From positions 372,001 through 436,000 of the forward strand of contig NAJO01000017.1 of assembly GCA_002077065.1 (NCBI GenBank): a stretch of 64,000 nucleotides of DNA, given 5' to 3'. The stretch is from Cryoendolithus antarcticus. Taxonomy: Eukaryota; Ascomycota; Dothideomycetes; Cladosporiales; Cladosporiaceae. The position numbers and the translations under genes are program-made. The stretch's first letter is position 1; each line of letters starts with the position of its first letter. Shown piece by piece: positions 10,175 through 20,647 of the stretch. A model generated the notes under the pieces. The model saw nothing but the letters and a program-made list of their open reading frames with translations. It did no database searches and was not told the DNA's origin.

Positions 10175-11071
10175 TCAAGAGTACCCACTCTCACTTTTGT
10201 ATCTCCTGCTCTTGTCCTTCCGCCCAGCAATGCAGTCAAAGCACCACACCAGACTCGCCACGAACATCACTCCAGTAGCAACCCAAGTCGAGACCAAAAA
10301 TTTGCCACCCCTTTGCGCCGACACGCCAATCTCATTACCGTAATGATTGATCACATCCGCAGCCTTGACCGCAATAGCCGTCGCGATGGCAGACGCAATG
10401 CCAATCGCCAGGAAAGCAAGCAGATCAATGAGAACATTGATGAAGCTGCTAATCCGTCCAGTGAAGAAAATGCTAGCCAGTGCTGCGAGAAAGGCAACAC
10501 CTGCGAACGCGATGGCGATGCAGTACAGCACGAACATGGCCTGCGAAGCGATCCGCAGTGCTTTCAGACCAGCATCAATCTCGTCCGGCCAGTTCAGATC
10601 AGTTAGATTGATGTTGCTGTTGCCGCTATTGTTCAGCTCGAGCTGTAGCGTCTGCTGAGGGTCGAAATGGTACATAGCCGTGCGGTTACTGCAGTCCGTG
10701 ACGTTCTTCCTGATGTCGGACTTCGACACGGTGGCGTTGGGAATGTCTGTAGGAGTGTAGAAACCCTCGCAGAAGTCCAGTATGTGCGCGGAGTAGAAGT
10801 CGTGTAAGCCGAGTTCCTTCGCAAAGGAGTTCAGGCCTTCGTTGATTTCACTTTCGATAGAATTCGTCACGTTGTCTATGAAGGAGATGAATGGGTTCGA
10901 GCTCTCCGAAGAAGTAGTGTTGAGGACGTTCTGGCCAATCCGAGATGTGTTCAGCGTGACGAGGGCGTAGTCCTCCATGCAGCCTGGGCAAGAGCCGGCG
11001 AATAGGCATAGCGTTGTGAGTATCAGGGCGGCGGTGCTGAGGAGCACGGGGAGGATGGCGAGGAAGCGCAT
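10175..11071 (-). CDS. SUR7/PalI-family four-TM membrane protein
   Basis: Single-exon 298-residue integral membrane protein. It begins with a signal-anchor helix (MRFLAILPVLLSTAALILTT), followed by a roughly 145-residue extracytoplasmic loop rich in Asn-x-Ser/Thr glycosylation sites with several Cys. Three helices cluster at the C-terminal half (about 170-195, 200-230 and 250-275), followed by a short basic Ser/Lys/Arg tail. One helix, a large loop, then three helices is the SUR7/PalI layout. These proteins sit in the plasma membrane (eisosomes) or act in pH sensing; which applies here cannot be told. Start at the ATG directly before the hydrophobic segment. Confidence 0.75.
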   Translation of the reverse strand: MRFLAILPVLLSTAALILTTLCLFAGSCPGCMEDYALVTLNTSRIGQNVLNTTSSESSNPFISFIDNVTNSIESEINEGLNSFAKELGLHDFYSAHILDFCEGFYTPTDIPNATVSKSDIRKNVTDCSNRTAMYHFDPQQTLQLELNNSGNSNINLTDLNWPDEIDAGLKALRIASQAMFVLYCIAIAFAGVAFLAALASIFFTGRISSFINVLIDLLAFLAIGIASAIATAIAVKAADVINHYGNEIGVSAQRGGKFLVSTWVATGVMFVASLVWCFDCIAGRKDKSRRYKSESGYS

Positions 11072-12005
11072 AGTTGCTGGCGTCTGTGGCGATAATTCGG
11101 TCTTGCTCTAGTGTTTGGGTGGTAGCAGGCCTCGCAGTGAGACTACGGCAGTAATGCTACGCCCTCTGAGGAGGAAGCAGTGAAGACAACAAAGTGAACG
11201 AGTCGCGCTCTCACCTGTACATACCTCAATCTATATCAGTACACCACCATGCCAGCACGCGCACTGCGTCACCTCACATTCGCGCCAAAAGGGCCCTTGC
11301 AGCAATCTCAGCATTGTCGCAAACAATCCAAGGTCGCGTGGCAGCGCGTGGACGCAACGCTGGCAAGCGAAAGTAGCAAATGACGTCGGATGTGTTGACG
11401 CGACAAGGGACACGTCTTGTTTGAGGTCGATGCCAAGAATCGTACTTGGTTCGGCATCGGAGAGTTCGCTTGACGGCAGTGTTTCAGATTCACGCTATGG
11501 GAGTCGACAGTTTGTACCGATGACCACCCGGATCGAGCAGACAGATCGAGTGGAAGCGTCAAGAATACGGAGGAGGCGCAATCTAGAGTGAGAGATAGTG
11601 ATGAGCTGATCGAGAGTGCAGCAATGGCTACCTGTGATAGTATGTACACGCAGTGCATCCTGTCAGGATCCTCTGCTTTGGGCACTCCGGCCCCAATTTA
11701 CGGGTCTGCTTCCATGTCCTCCATCGATCCACTACGGAAAATTTGCAGGAAGCGCACCGATCTCGTGAAAGTTTTATACCATTTCCCGCTTGCCTCGCGA
11801 TCGTACGCAGTGAGCCCTGGAGCAGGTGCCAAGCCCAACCTTCCTCCATGCCAATGAGCTTCTGCGCCCGAGCCCGTAATTTACAGGTCCTCTCCATTCC
11901 TCACATGACGTCAACGATGGCCAGATCGACCCGCTAGGTAAGGTCTACATTTGCACGTCAGCCACATGCACACAATTAAAGCTTGCGAAGGCAACTCGAC
12001 CAATT
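11072..12005. other. Intergenic
   Basis: 5' flank of the SUR7-like gene and 3' flank of ARS2. Small unrelated open frames only; no gene recognised. Confidence 0.5.
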
Positions 12006-14914
12006 CTAGTAGTCGAGCTCGGCCGAAGCATTGGTCGGTACAGCAGCGTCAAGATCCTCATAGCTCCGCATAGACCTGCCGGTAGTAGCGGCAATTGGTC
12101 CGATGACGCCATGCTCAATCAACGTACGCTGGTCGCGAATTCCAGTGAAGCTGGGTTGACGGGCGCGGCCGTCGTTGCGAGCATAGGGTCCTGCATTGCG
12201 GTAGTTATTATTGCGCATGCCGCCAGTGCGGATAGGACCGGTGGCACCCATCATGCCCATGATGGGGTTCGTGGCTGAGCCTGGAGGACCCCAGCCGGTT
12301 GGCAGAGTCATCCCTGGGTTGAAGCCGGGCATGCCAGTTCCCATCATGTGCTGGGAGAGGTTGAAGCCACGGGGGGTGCCTGTCAGCTGGCCGTTTTGGC
12401 CGATGGGGTAGTGGCCGTTGGAGTTGGCGTCGCTGCGACCGGGCGCGATGTGAGCGGGATCGAGGACGTAAGTATTGACGAGCTCGACGTCCTTGATCAC
12501 ACGGTCGTAAAACTCCTCGTGACGCTTCTCGACGTGCTTGCGCCAGAACTCCATGCCCTTGAAGAGCTTGGTACACTCAGGCACCTTGCAGCGGATGCGA
12601 TTAGAATCCTCCAGCTTGACCCACTGTTGTAACGTATTAGCAGATGACAACATCTCAGACACGATGCTTTCTTACCTTCTTCAGTTCGTCGTCGACCCCG
12701 TCCTCCACTGACGTCCCTCCCAACTTCACTATGTCGACATTCCCCGGCTCCAACAACTGCAAGATCTTGTCCTCGAACGTCTTCACCCACTTGTAGGCGC
12801 GTTGGAATTGGCCCACCGTCTCCCTTGGCAGCACAGTCATCTTACGCTCCATGACCGGGCTCCCAAACTCCGCATCCCCATCCTCATTAGGCGAGACTGG
12901 CCTGCCGTTGCCGCGGTCCGATCTCAATGGGAAGTCCTGTCCAGCAGCAGAAGCCCGACCGACTTCGACGGCAGTGCTGGTAAGTGACGAGCGTGGGCGA
13001 CGAAGGTGACCACCCGGACACTTGCGCTGCAGCTCATGCACCGAATCGGACTCGAAGACACAGAAGAAGCAGAAGTTGTGAACGCGGCGGAGATACTCGA
13101 CGAGGAGGTCAAGGTTTTTCTTAGTCTGGATGAATTCGATGCTGGTACTGAGGTCGGAGGCTGGCTCCTGCTCTTCAATGATTTCCCCATTCTCCTCGGC
13201 GACATCCATGTCCTCGTCAGCGTTGTCCTGGGAAGGCGGCGATGGCGCCTTCAGCTGGCCGGACTCGATGAGCTGCTCAACACGCTGCAGGACCTTGGCG
13301 ACGCCGAAGTAATTGTCGCCCAGCTCGTTGTCGAGCTGGCGGACAAGACGGGTGGCGAGCTCGGCGTCACGGACGATGCGCTCGGGAGTTGAGAACAGAT
13401 CCCACAACGCCTTCTTGCGCGGCTCGGTCGGCGGGCGATGGAGCGCGAAGTGTACAGTGAAGCCTCCGCGATCGGAGCCGTCCTCGATGACCTTACCATT
13501 GATCTTCTCCAGGGCACGCTCGCCAATACTGCCTTTAGGCGCCTCGACTGCTTCACTGCTGTCAGCCTCGGGTGTAGCCATAGTATCAGCTTTTGGCGTC
13601 TCGGGGTTGAGTATCATCCAGCCCATGCGGAAGCACTTCTTCAGCGGATTCGGGTCCGCAAGTGACAAGTGCTTGAATCCACCTTCGCCCTCCCCGAGGT
13701 GCTCTTTGGCCAGATCCTCCAGTGGGAGACGACCGACACTGGGGCCAAGTGTTTTAATGAGCAAAGTTGGCAGCGATGCGATCGGATCGCGAATGTCACC
13801 GCCAAGAGCAGCATCCAGATCGCCAACTCCCAGGACCTCTGTTGCAGCGGTAGCCTCGCCTTCCTCTTTCTCAAGTACGCCGCCAGCGCCGTTGGACTCA
13901 GACTTGTATATGCCCTCAAGACTGAAGTTGTCGAACACGCCTTCGTTCAGATCGTTTACCCAGAGATCGTAAAGCTCGCGGCGGTATCCCATAAGCTTGG
14001 CGCGGAACGGCTCACGGACTTCACCAACGTAGCGCTCGCGAAACCAGTTTTCATGCTTGTGGGCACGAACAAATTGTTGAGCGTGCTTCTTCTGCAGATT
14101 GACCTTGTACTCGTCGTAGGCAGCTTGAATGACTGTCTTCTCCGCATCGCGATCAGAGCGCATCTCACGATCGCCTTTAATGGCTGGGCGCCTGCCGGAC
14201 TTCGCGAACTCTCTCTCCTCTTTGATGCGCTTCTCCTGGCGCCAGTGCTCCGCGAAGTAGGTATAGCCAGCTTGGATCTCGAGCAGCATGGGGTCTACGA
14301 TTGGATTGACGAGGCTGAGGGGATTGGGTGCCTGGCTCGGGACGTAGCGGTCGATGGTCGGCGGCGCGCCACGGTCGCCAGGCGATGATCGACGGCGGTC
14401 GCGACGTGGCTCTTGATCACGACGCGAATAGTAGTCATCGCGAGGTACGCGGCTTGGTGCATAGCGGTCGACTCCAGGGGAGCGGGAGCGGCGGCGGGTA
14501 CGATCCCTATCATCGACCCGACGGTCTAGGTCACGTAAGCAAGTGTCATCGAAGCCTTCTGAGAGTTAACGGTGACGAGAAAAGTTGTAAGTCGTTCCAC
14601 TCCGGATCATTCAGCTCCCCGTCTTCCAGGACTTCCATGAATGAGAATTCTCTCAAGTCCAAGGGCATGTCTCCATGGCCCTTGTCGTCGATCGAGAGCC
14701 CACTCAGGTTGGTCGGAAGGAGGCGGAGGCATGACTCCAGGGGTGATTGTGAAGACATAGACGGATTTGGAGGGGAAGAGTATGAATCGGATAACTCACC
14801 AGTGACCGGGGAACGACGCCGCTCGCGGTAAGAGTCGTTTGCACGGTAATCGTCGCGCCCATCGCGGACAGGAGCGCGATCCGGCGAGTCGCGTGAGTAC
14901 TCCGCGTACTCCAT
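12006..14914 (-). CDS. ARS2/Serrate homologue, RNA-processing zinc-finger protein
   Basis: Three exons (14914-14800, 14525-12676, 12623-12006) give 860 residues. ARS2/Serrate binds the nuclear cap-binding complex and couples capped transcripts to processing or decay. In order: an N-terminal Arg/Asp/Ser-rich disordered region (RRRSRSPG); the conserved opening DPMLLEIQAGYTYFAEHW; the helical N-terminal block (YDEYKVNLQKKHAQQFVRAHK, FRAKLMGYRRELYDLW); a Glu-rich linker; the mid-domain with LRRVHNFCFFC; and the C2H2 finger CKVPECTKLFKGMEFWRKHVEKRH, joined across the 52-bp second intron. A Gly/Met/Pro-rich tail follows. The start at 14914 is the first ATG of the Arg-rich frame. The first intron (14526-14799) is long at 274 bp and stays open in the exon-1 frame for about 84 codons, so retention would give a short N-terminal isoform. 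Confidence 0.88.
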
Positions 14915-15863
14915 ACCTCTGATGATCGTGTTAGAAGGCCGGATGAGGTTATCGCTGCTCTGCTGTGCCGTGTGCTGCTGTCTGCTGAACTTGTGGTCGA
15001 TGCTGGCCGATAACGTGGTCCGGGTCTCGGACTCTGACGCTCTATGCTTAGAAATATATGTCCAGTGATGGCCTGGCAATACGGTGTTCGGCTGGTGGCG
15101 AGGTCTGGCCCGTCCGGATTCTTCGGTCAGTCCATGCACAGCGTCCAGGAGGCTTGATTTCCTGAAGACCCTGAGACAGCCACACTCACTCCAGCGTCCA
15201 GTTGTGGAGCCTGAGTGAAGTGCTGTGGGGGGGAGTTTGACTATTTGCCATTGCGCGTCAGAAGAGAACAACTTTGCCAAGCAAGTATAAACAACGCGTG
15301 CTTCAATGAGTGATGATGCCCTTAAGGCTGTGGGAAGGATGGAATAGATGCCATGCTCGCGGTGGCTCGAGGGCACACGTCGCGGAGTGGCATGGCTGAG
15401 GCGCTCATTCTGAAGCTGAAGGAGGGCGCGACTGGCACAGACGCCAGCGCGTGAAGCTGAGGGAGAGGTATACGCACAAGTGTGAAGTATTGGTGATGCT
15501 GATGAGGTTGTGTACAGCGCTCACGTAGACGTGATGGCCGGGCACGCGCTCAATGGTGTCAAGTGAAGTGAGGTCGAGGCGATGGACGTGTCGGCTCAAG
15601 TGAGAGGGGCGCAGGCGGCAGGAGCTACCTGCGGGCCGTCCCCGTCGCATGCACTAACTTGTTTGAGACTGCCTCGAAGTCGCAGCACATGCATGATTGC
15701 GGGCATGGCGTGACACAGCACCGAACAACATCCTGTGTCTTCCGATAAGGTATAAGTCACTGGGTTGGACACTCAGGCTCGCTTTGATTTCTATCTTATT
15801 CTGTCAAAGTCGGAGCGCTGATATCGCATCTTCCTGGTCGCTTCCCAATCCAACATCACCGAG
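14915..15863. promoter_or_regulatory. Divergent ARS2/TspO intergenic region
   Basis: Holds the promoters of two divergent genes. A GATAAGG followed by TATAAG lies near 15744-15756, about 110 bp before the TspO start. No additional gene recognised. Confidence 0.4.
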
Positions 15864-16640
15864 ATGACAACCTTTATACCGTCCCTTACGCTTCCAGCGT
15901 TCATCTTCGAGAATGCGGCAGCATCAATACTGCTACCAATCGTATTGGGCACTGCCTCGGGATATGTCATCACTCGACGTAGGTAGCCAAATTGACGAAG
16001 TCATCCGCTCAGAGTCGCCCGAAGTACTGACGCTCAAGCCAGCCGACAAGACCAAGCAACAATACGGCACGTTCAAAAAACCGGTAGGTTCGGAGTCTGG
16101 TACTTAGAATGTGCGGGGGTTGTAAGTATCAACGGCTGACCTCTTCATAGTAAGTATCGCGTCTTCGCAAGCCATCCTCGGCCATGTCAATCACAAGCAC
16201 AAACTTGACATCATGATAGTCCCGGTAACCCACCGGCCTGGCTCTTCGGCCCAGCATGGACGGCTCTTTATGGTTTCATGGGGCTCTCTGCACATCTTGC
16301 GTGGACGAACGGCGCCAGCTCACTTAGCCCAGCCACGAGCTCGCTCGCAAAGCAGGGCGCTACATTGTACACGATCCAGCTCGGGCTCAACATGCTATTC
16401 ATGCCACTGTTCTTCGGCTACAACCGCCCAGTGGCGGCTCTTACAGATATCGTCACACTCACTGGTCTGAATGGATGGCTCATCTATGTTTGGGGCCGGG
16501 TTGATCAGCGATCTGGATGGCTGCTGGCGCCTTACCTCGGATGGCTGAGCTTCGCTACGTATTTGTGTGCGGGGACTGGGTATCTGAACGACTGGGACTT
16601 GAGAAAAAACTCGAAACCAACGATCGAGAAGAAGGATTGA
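15864..16640 (+). CDS. TspO/MBR (translocator protein) family
   Basis: Exons 15864-15978, 16025-16082 and 16220-16640 give 197 residues, a normal length for this five-helix membrane protein, which binds porphyrins and cholesterol-like ligands in mitochondrial or ER membranes. Conserved features: helix 1 (ILLPIVLGTASGYVI), the loop KTKQQYGTFKKPPGNPP, the signature WLFGPAWTALYGFMG and AHLAWTN, and helices ending in GWLLAPYLGWLSFATYLCAGTGYLNDWD. The first intron is 46 bp. The second interruption (16083-16219) works only as a twin intron: a simple GT-AG excision from 16084 would enter a stop codon within four codons, whereas two-step removal restores KKPPGNPPAW exactly. The start is the ATG before the hydrophobic segment. 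The C-terminus is Lys-rich (EKKD). Confidence 0.85.
16083..16219 (+). other. Stwintron (twin intron, donor split after G) in TspO
   Basis: Internal intron 16084-16150 (67 bp): GTAGGT..., CTGAC at 16136-16140, ending CATAG. It separates the G at 16083 from TAAGTATC at 16151. After its removal a consensus donor GTAAGTATC forms, and the external intron (G16083 plus 16151-16219, 70 bp) ends ATGATAG, with TTGAC a few bases before. Phase and encoded protein both fit the family only in this way. Confidence 0.8.
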
Positions 16641-17039
16641 AAGACTCCATAGCTGCGGCACACACTCCGTCTGTCTCTAGTCGCGATTCGGATGTAACGA
16701 ATTGGTAGCCGTTGAGCAAGAGGTGGCAATGGCGCCTCAAGTGTAATTGTATAGTCCGGTTAATGAGCCTGTTGTCATCTTCATCCTGTAGTTCTTACCA
16801 TTAGAGACATGTACTATGTTGCTGTTGACGTGTTCGAATCCTCATGTCGTGATCTCTCAAAATTTGGGTGGGGAAGCTTTGTCCATCACTTCACCTCAGC
16901 TTTGCACTGCCTTCCGCCTGATCGATGCTGAACCTCGCATGATGACATGTTTCACCTAATCACATTGATCACTCCTCACTAATTGTGCCTTTCACGGCCA
17001 TCGCTCATCTTTACATAGTATCCACCGTATTACCGGGCG
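16641..17039. other. Intergenic
   Basis: TspO 3' flank and the promoter of the next gene. No feature recognised. Confidence 0.5.
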
Positions 17040-18405
17040 ATGCTGCAAATCCGCTTTCCATCCCTGCCTGACATAGGCAACTTCCTCACAGGTGGCGGCA
17101 TCCGCCTCCCCAAAGTGGAAACCCACAGCATCGAAGACAAACCCGAGAAACGGGCCCGAGCTATCAAGCATCTCATCAAGGCAAACCACATCAATCATAG
17201 CATCATCTACAACAAGCTCAGGTTCCACAATCACACGCCGCATGTTCTAGGATCGGCCTACATTCTTGGCGCAGACGCGGAGCAACTGAACCACGTCTAC
17301 GAGGCTGAGAGCAAACATCTGGAAGCATGGACCGATAGTCCAGGCGAGATCGCACGTCACGATTGGAGGGACTTCTTGGGGAAGCGAGAGTATGCACGGC
17401 TGCCTTACTTTGCCACAGTTAACTACAACTGACCGAGATCACAGATACCAACGAGCCTTCATCGACTTCTTCGAAGACCAACTAGTGAAATACGGCTACG
17501 ACTGGCACACCCTGCTGGACGAATTCCTCCTGCAAGGCAAAGAACCCCTAATCAATAACCTGATAGCCGGCCTCGGACACCCCCTAATCCACCTCGGCTA
17601 CGCCCACGAGCTCTCCTCGCGAACCATAGCTATCGAAGCTCTAGGTCTTGCAGCCTGCTTTCGCAATGATTGGCACGTCTACCTCGATGATCCGAAGTAC
17701 ACGCAACCTTCGAAGCAGCCGACAGATAGCCTCTTCACGATCTTGGACCGCATCAGTCATGACAAGACGTTTGAAGGACTACTGGATCACAGGGGAAGCG
17801 ACAACATTTCCACCATCCTCGCCAACGAGTCCGCAGCCGCGGCAGTACTGGAGCACTGGAACTCCTGGGATCTGAAGAATCCTAAAGAGCAATTCGCCGA
17901 AAGCCAGAAAGTCGCCGTCGCCCTCCTCGTCGCAGCCCAAGGCCAAGAGAAGTACGACTTCTTCGCCGTACACCTCCTCACAACCTCCCACGCTGTCCGT
18001 GTGCTCCTGCCCATCTTGCCATCACGCTGGCACGTCCGGCTAGTGCGACAATGGTGGCTCTTCACTCTCCTCGTCTTCATTGCCCAGCTAAGACCGAAAA
18101 TCAACATCGACACTATCAAACTTGTCGAGCTCGATGGGCGGGGCTGGGACTTTGTCACCGAGAAGGCACTGAAGGGACGGTATCGCACCGATGCGCATTT
18201 TGTCAAGGCGCTGAGAAGTATGCGGGAAGCGGGGAAGACTTGGGGTGACGCGAACTCGTTTTATCTGAAGGCTGCTGTGAAGTTCGCGGAGGAGTTCGAG
18301 GGGTGGGGTGGGTTTGGACCGGCTGATGCGGAGGTGGAGGAGCATGAGAATGGAGGTGGAGGGGTGAGGCGATATTCAGGGGAGGGTGCTGGGGCGGAAG
18401 ATTGA
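17040..18405 (+). CDS. Questin oxidase-like (AflY-type Baeyer-Villiger oxidase) family protein
   Basis: Two exons (17040-17389 and 17445-18405; 55-bp intron ending CACAG) give 436 residues. The product matches the questin-oxidase-like/AflY family, cofactor-poor Baeyer-Villiger-type oxidases known from anthraquinone and aflatoxin-type pathways. Family marks: HNHTPHVLGSAYILGA, YQRAFIDFFEDQL, LIAGLGHPLIHLGYAHEL with its paired His residues, EALGLAAC, FFAVHLLTTSHAVRVLLP, and a C-terminal WLFTLLVFIAQLRPKI helix. KREYQRAF is rejoined across the intron. The last 30 residues are Gly/Glu-rich and not conserved. No PKS or P450 lies nearby in this window, so a link to secondary metabolism is not shown, although an MFS exporter converges 88 bp downstream. 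Confidence 0.82.
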
Positions 18406-18492
18406 ATGATTGATGATGCATGTCGTGAGTAAAGTTGGAATCGTGGCTTCTAGGCAAGGCGATGCTCTGTACAGTACGTTCTTAGGCCATCC

Positions 18493-20647
18493 CTACGGGC
18501 ACTTTCCCTTCACGTTGATCCAAGGGGATAGTGGCGATACCAAAATCGAACACGCCGCGAGCACGAGAGCCATCACAAATGTCGTCGACAGCCCATCCAT
18601 GTACGCAGCGATGACCGAGCTCATTTCCTCTGTCGATAGCATGCCCTTCAGCTGGGTTGCGCCCAGTGTGAGAGCCTTGAATGACAGACCTGCATCCTTT
18701 CGCAGGACCACACTTGATATGATGCTATTGCTGAAGCTCGATTGCGCCGCGGAGACGAAAATGGCACCGCCCATAGTCTGGAAGACTGGTTCAAGTCAGT
18801 TGCGCTTCCACGGGTTGGAAGCGGATGCAGCAACGTACAGATCATGATCGCCGAAGTGGTAGCTAAGTCCTCTTGTGGCGCGAGTGCCTGCGCAGCCATG
18901 ACTGGAGTCTGGAAGCACATGCCCAGCCCGATGCCGGCCAGGATCTGAGAGCCAACCCAAGCTGTGGCAGTCGAGTCCACTCCGAGAGTATAGATCAAGC
19001 CACAGCCAATCGTTCCCGTCAACGAGTCAAGGACGAGTAGTATGGCGAAGTGGCCGGTGAGCGTCATGACGGCTCCACAGAACATTGTAGAGAATGCTAG
19101 AGGCGATATCATCAGGTGAGACATCACGTTGAGCTGGGGGGAGAACTTACTGAGCGGTATGATGAGTGCCAGATTCCGAATCGCACTCGTTACTGCAGAG
19201 CAGCCCTGCACGAACTGGAAGTATGGTGGGATTATATAGACCAAGACAAAGAGTGCTGCGCCAGTGCTGGAACGACGTCAGTGAGTTTATAGTATTCAGG
19301 TCAGGGTACGCTGACAGGAAGACCAGAGCTCCGCCAGCCCAAACCTCTCGCCTTCTGACAATATGTGCCACAAGCATTGCGCGCTCTCCTTGAGCCCATT
19401 CGATCATAGCGAAGAGTAGAAGAAGAAGCGGGAACACGACGAGCAAAGAGATTACAGTCCCTGATTCCCACGGTCTGGAGACGCCGCCCCACTGGAGCGC
19501 CAGAAGCAGCGCTACTATTGATGCTGAGAGAGTGACCAGGCCGGGTATATCCATGTGGGAGAGCTTGGTCAGTAGACTCCGTTTTCGTGCGGGATCGAGA
19601 GCCTGTGCAGTCGGTGTAGAGAAGGTGAGTGCAATCAGGAACACAGCTGCGGCGCCCACGGGGAGGTTGATCCAGAAGCTGTCATCGTCAGCAGCGGTGT
19701 CAACGGTGCCACTGCGATTGTGGGTCGACGTACCACCATCGCCAGGATATCTTATCAGCAAATAAGCCACCAAGGACCGGACCAAATACGCTTGCAAAGG
19801 CATAGGTTGCTCCGAGTATCCCCATGTAAGCAGGCCGCTTGTGTGGTACGACCGAGAAGGCGACGATCGAGTATGCTCCAGACACCACTCCTGCAGCACC
19901 AAGACCCGTCACTGCGCGTCCTATGATCAAGGCGATACTGCTTCGCGCAAGTCCTATGACATTATCAGCAGCGTGATGCACATGTCCACCGTCGGAGTAG
20001 CGTACCACAGATCAAGCTGCCGATCTCGAAAATGGCGATGCTGATTAAGAATGCCGACTTGAGATCGAAGTGCTTGTAAGCTTGGCCCCAAGTTGCTTGA
20101 GACGTGGACACTGTCAGCAGAAATGCGCTGCCGTACCAACCGACATCTTCTACTGTCTTGAATTGGCTCTACATCTCGGTCAGCTACTTGTGGTATCATG
20201 CTGATCCTGCTATCCACACACCGTGATGCTGGGTATTGTAGTGGCGACGATGGTCTGAGCGAAGCTGTCAGCACACGAGGCGAAGTTGAGAGCGATCTGG
20301 GCGTACCATGTCCAAAGAGCACTGCAACGCTGTTAGAGTTTGCGGATATGCCTTTCGCGTGTCGTACTTCCCAGGAAGATACTCAGTACCAACGCAATCA
20401 CCACGGTCGTCATGCGCGCCGCCCTCAATTCCTCCTGTCCAACGATATGCCTTGACAATCCGCTCTTGGAGGAACGCCAAGTACCGTACTCGTATTCGCC
20501 CTCTTCTCGCCTGGCCGTGTCTTTGTTAGTCTCGGTCATGTCTTGCAGGTCCCACTCCAGCTGCGTGGACCGGACATGACGGCTCCTCTCCTCTTCGACG
20601 TCTTGAGTGCAGTGGTAAGTTGCTGCAGGCCATCTTGCGGAGAACAT
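18493..20647 (-). CDS. MFS multidrug/toxin exporter (14-TM DHA2 type), many introns
   Basis: Plasma-membrane proton antiporter of the 14-helix major facilitator type (HC-toxin/aflatoxin-efflux-like). By-eye introns with family-consistent joins: 20255-20306 (SLDM/TIVATTIPSIT), 20169-20221, 19954-20005 (LIC/GLARSS), 19679-19733 (WRWC/FWINLPVGA), 19267-19309, 19097-19150 and 18786-18838 (IMIF/FQTMGGAIFVSAAQSSF). Other marks: DVGWYGSAFLLT in helix 2, GRAVTGLGAAGVVSGAY (motif C-like) and VFGPVLGGLFAD. The N-terminus is a roughly 75-residue charged cytosolic tail. The first intron (between 20319 and about 20385) is ambiguous: none of the possible joins gives a perfect first helix. The stop is at 18493. 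It converges on the questin-oxidase-like gene; an exporter for that enzyme's product is conceivable but unproven. Confidence 0.8.

Noticed and set aside
13313..13972. Long open frame antisense to ARS2
   Set aside because: It is a shadow of the strongly supported ARS2 coding frame and shows only compositional Ser/Arg bias, no family features.
16801..16870. GTTCGAATCC resembling a tRNA B box
   Set aside because: The flanking bases cannot form a T-arm stem and no A box or acceptor stem fits upstream.
17040..20647. A secondary-metabolite gene cluster
   Set aside because: Only an accessory-type oxidase and an exporter are present; no PKS, NRPS, terpene synthase, P450 or cluster regulator is in the window.
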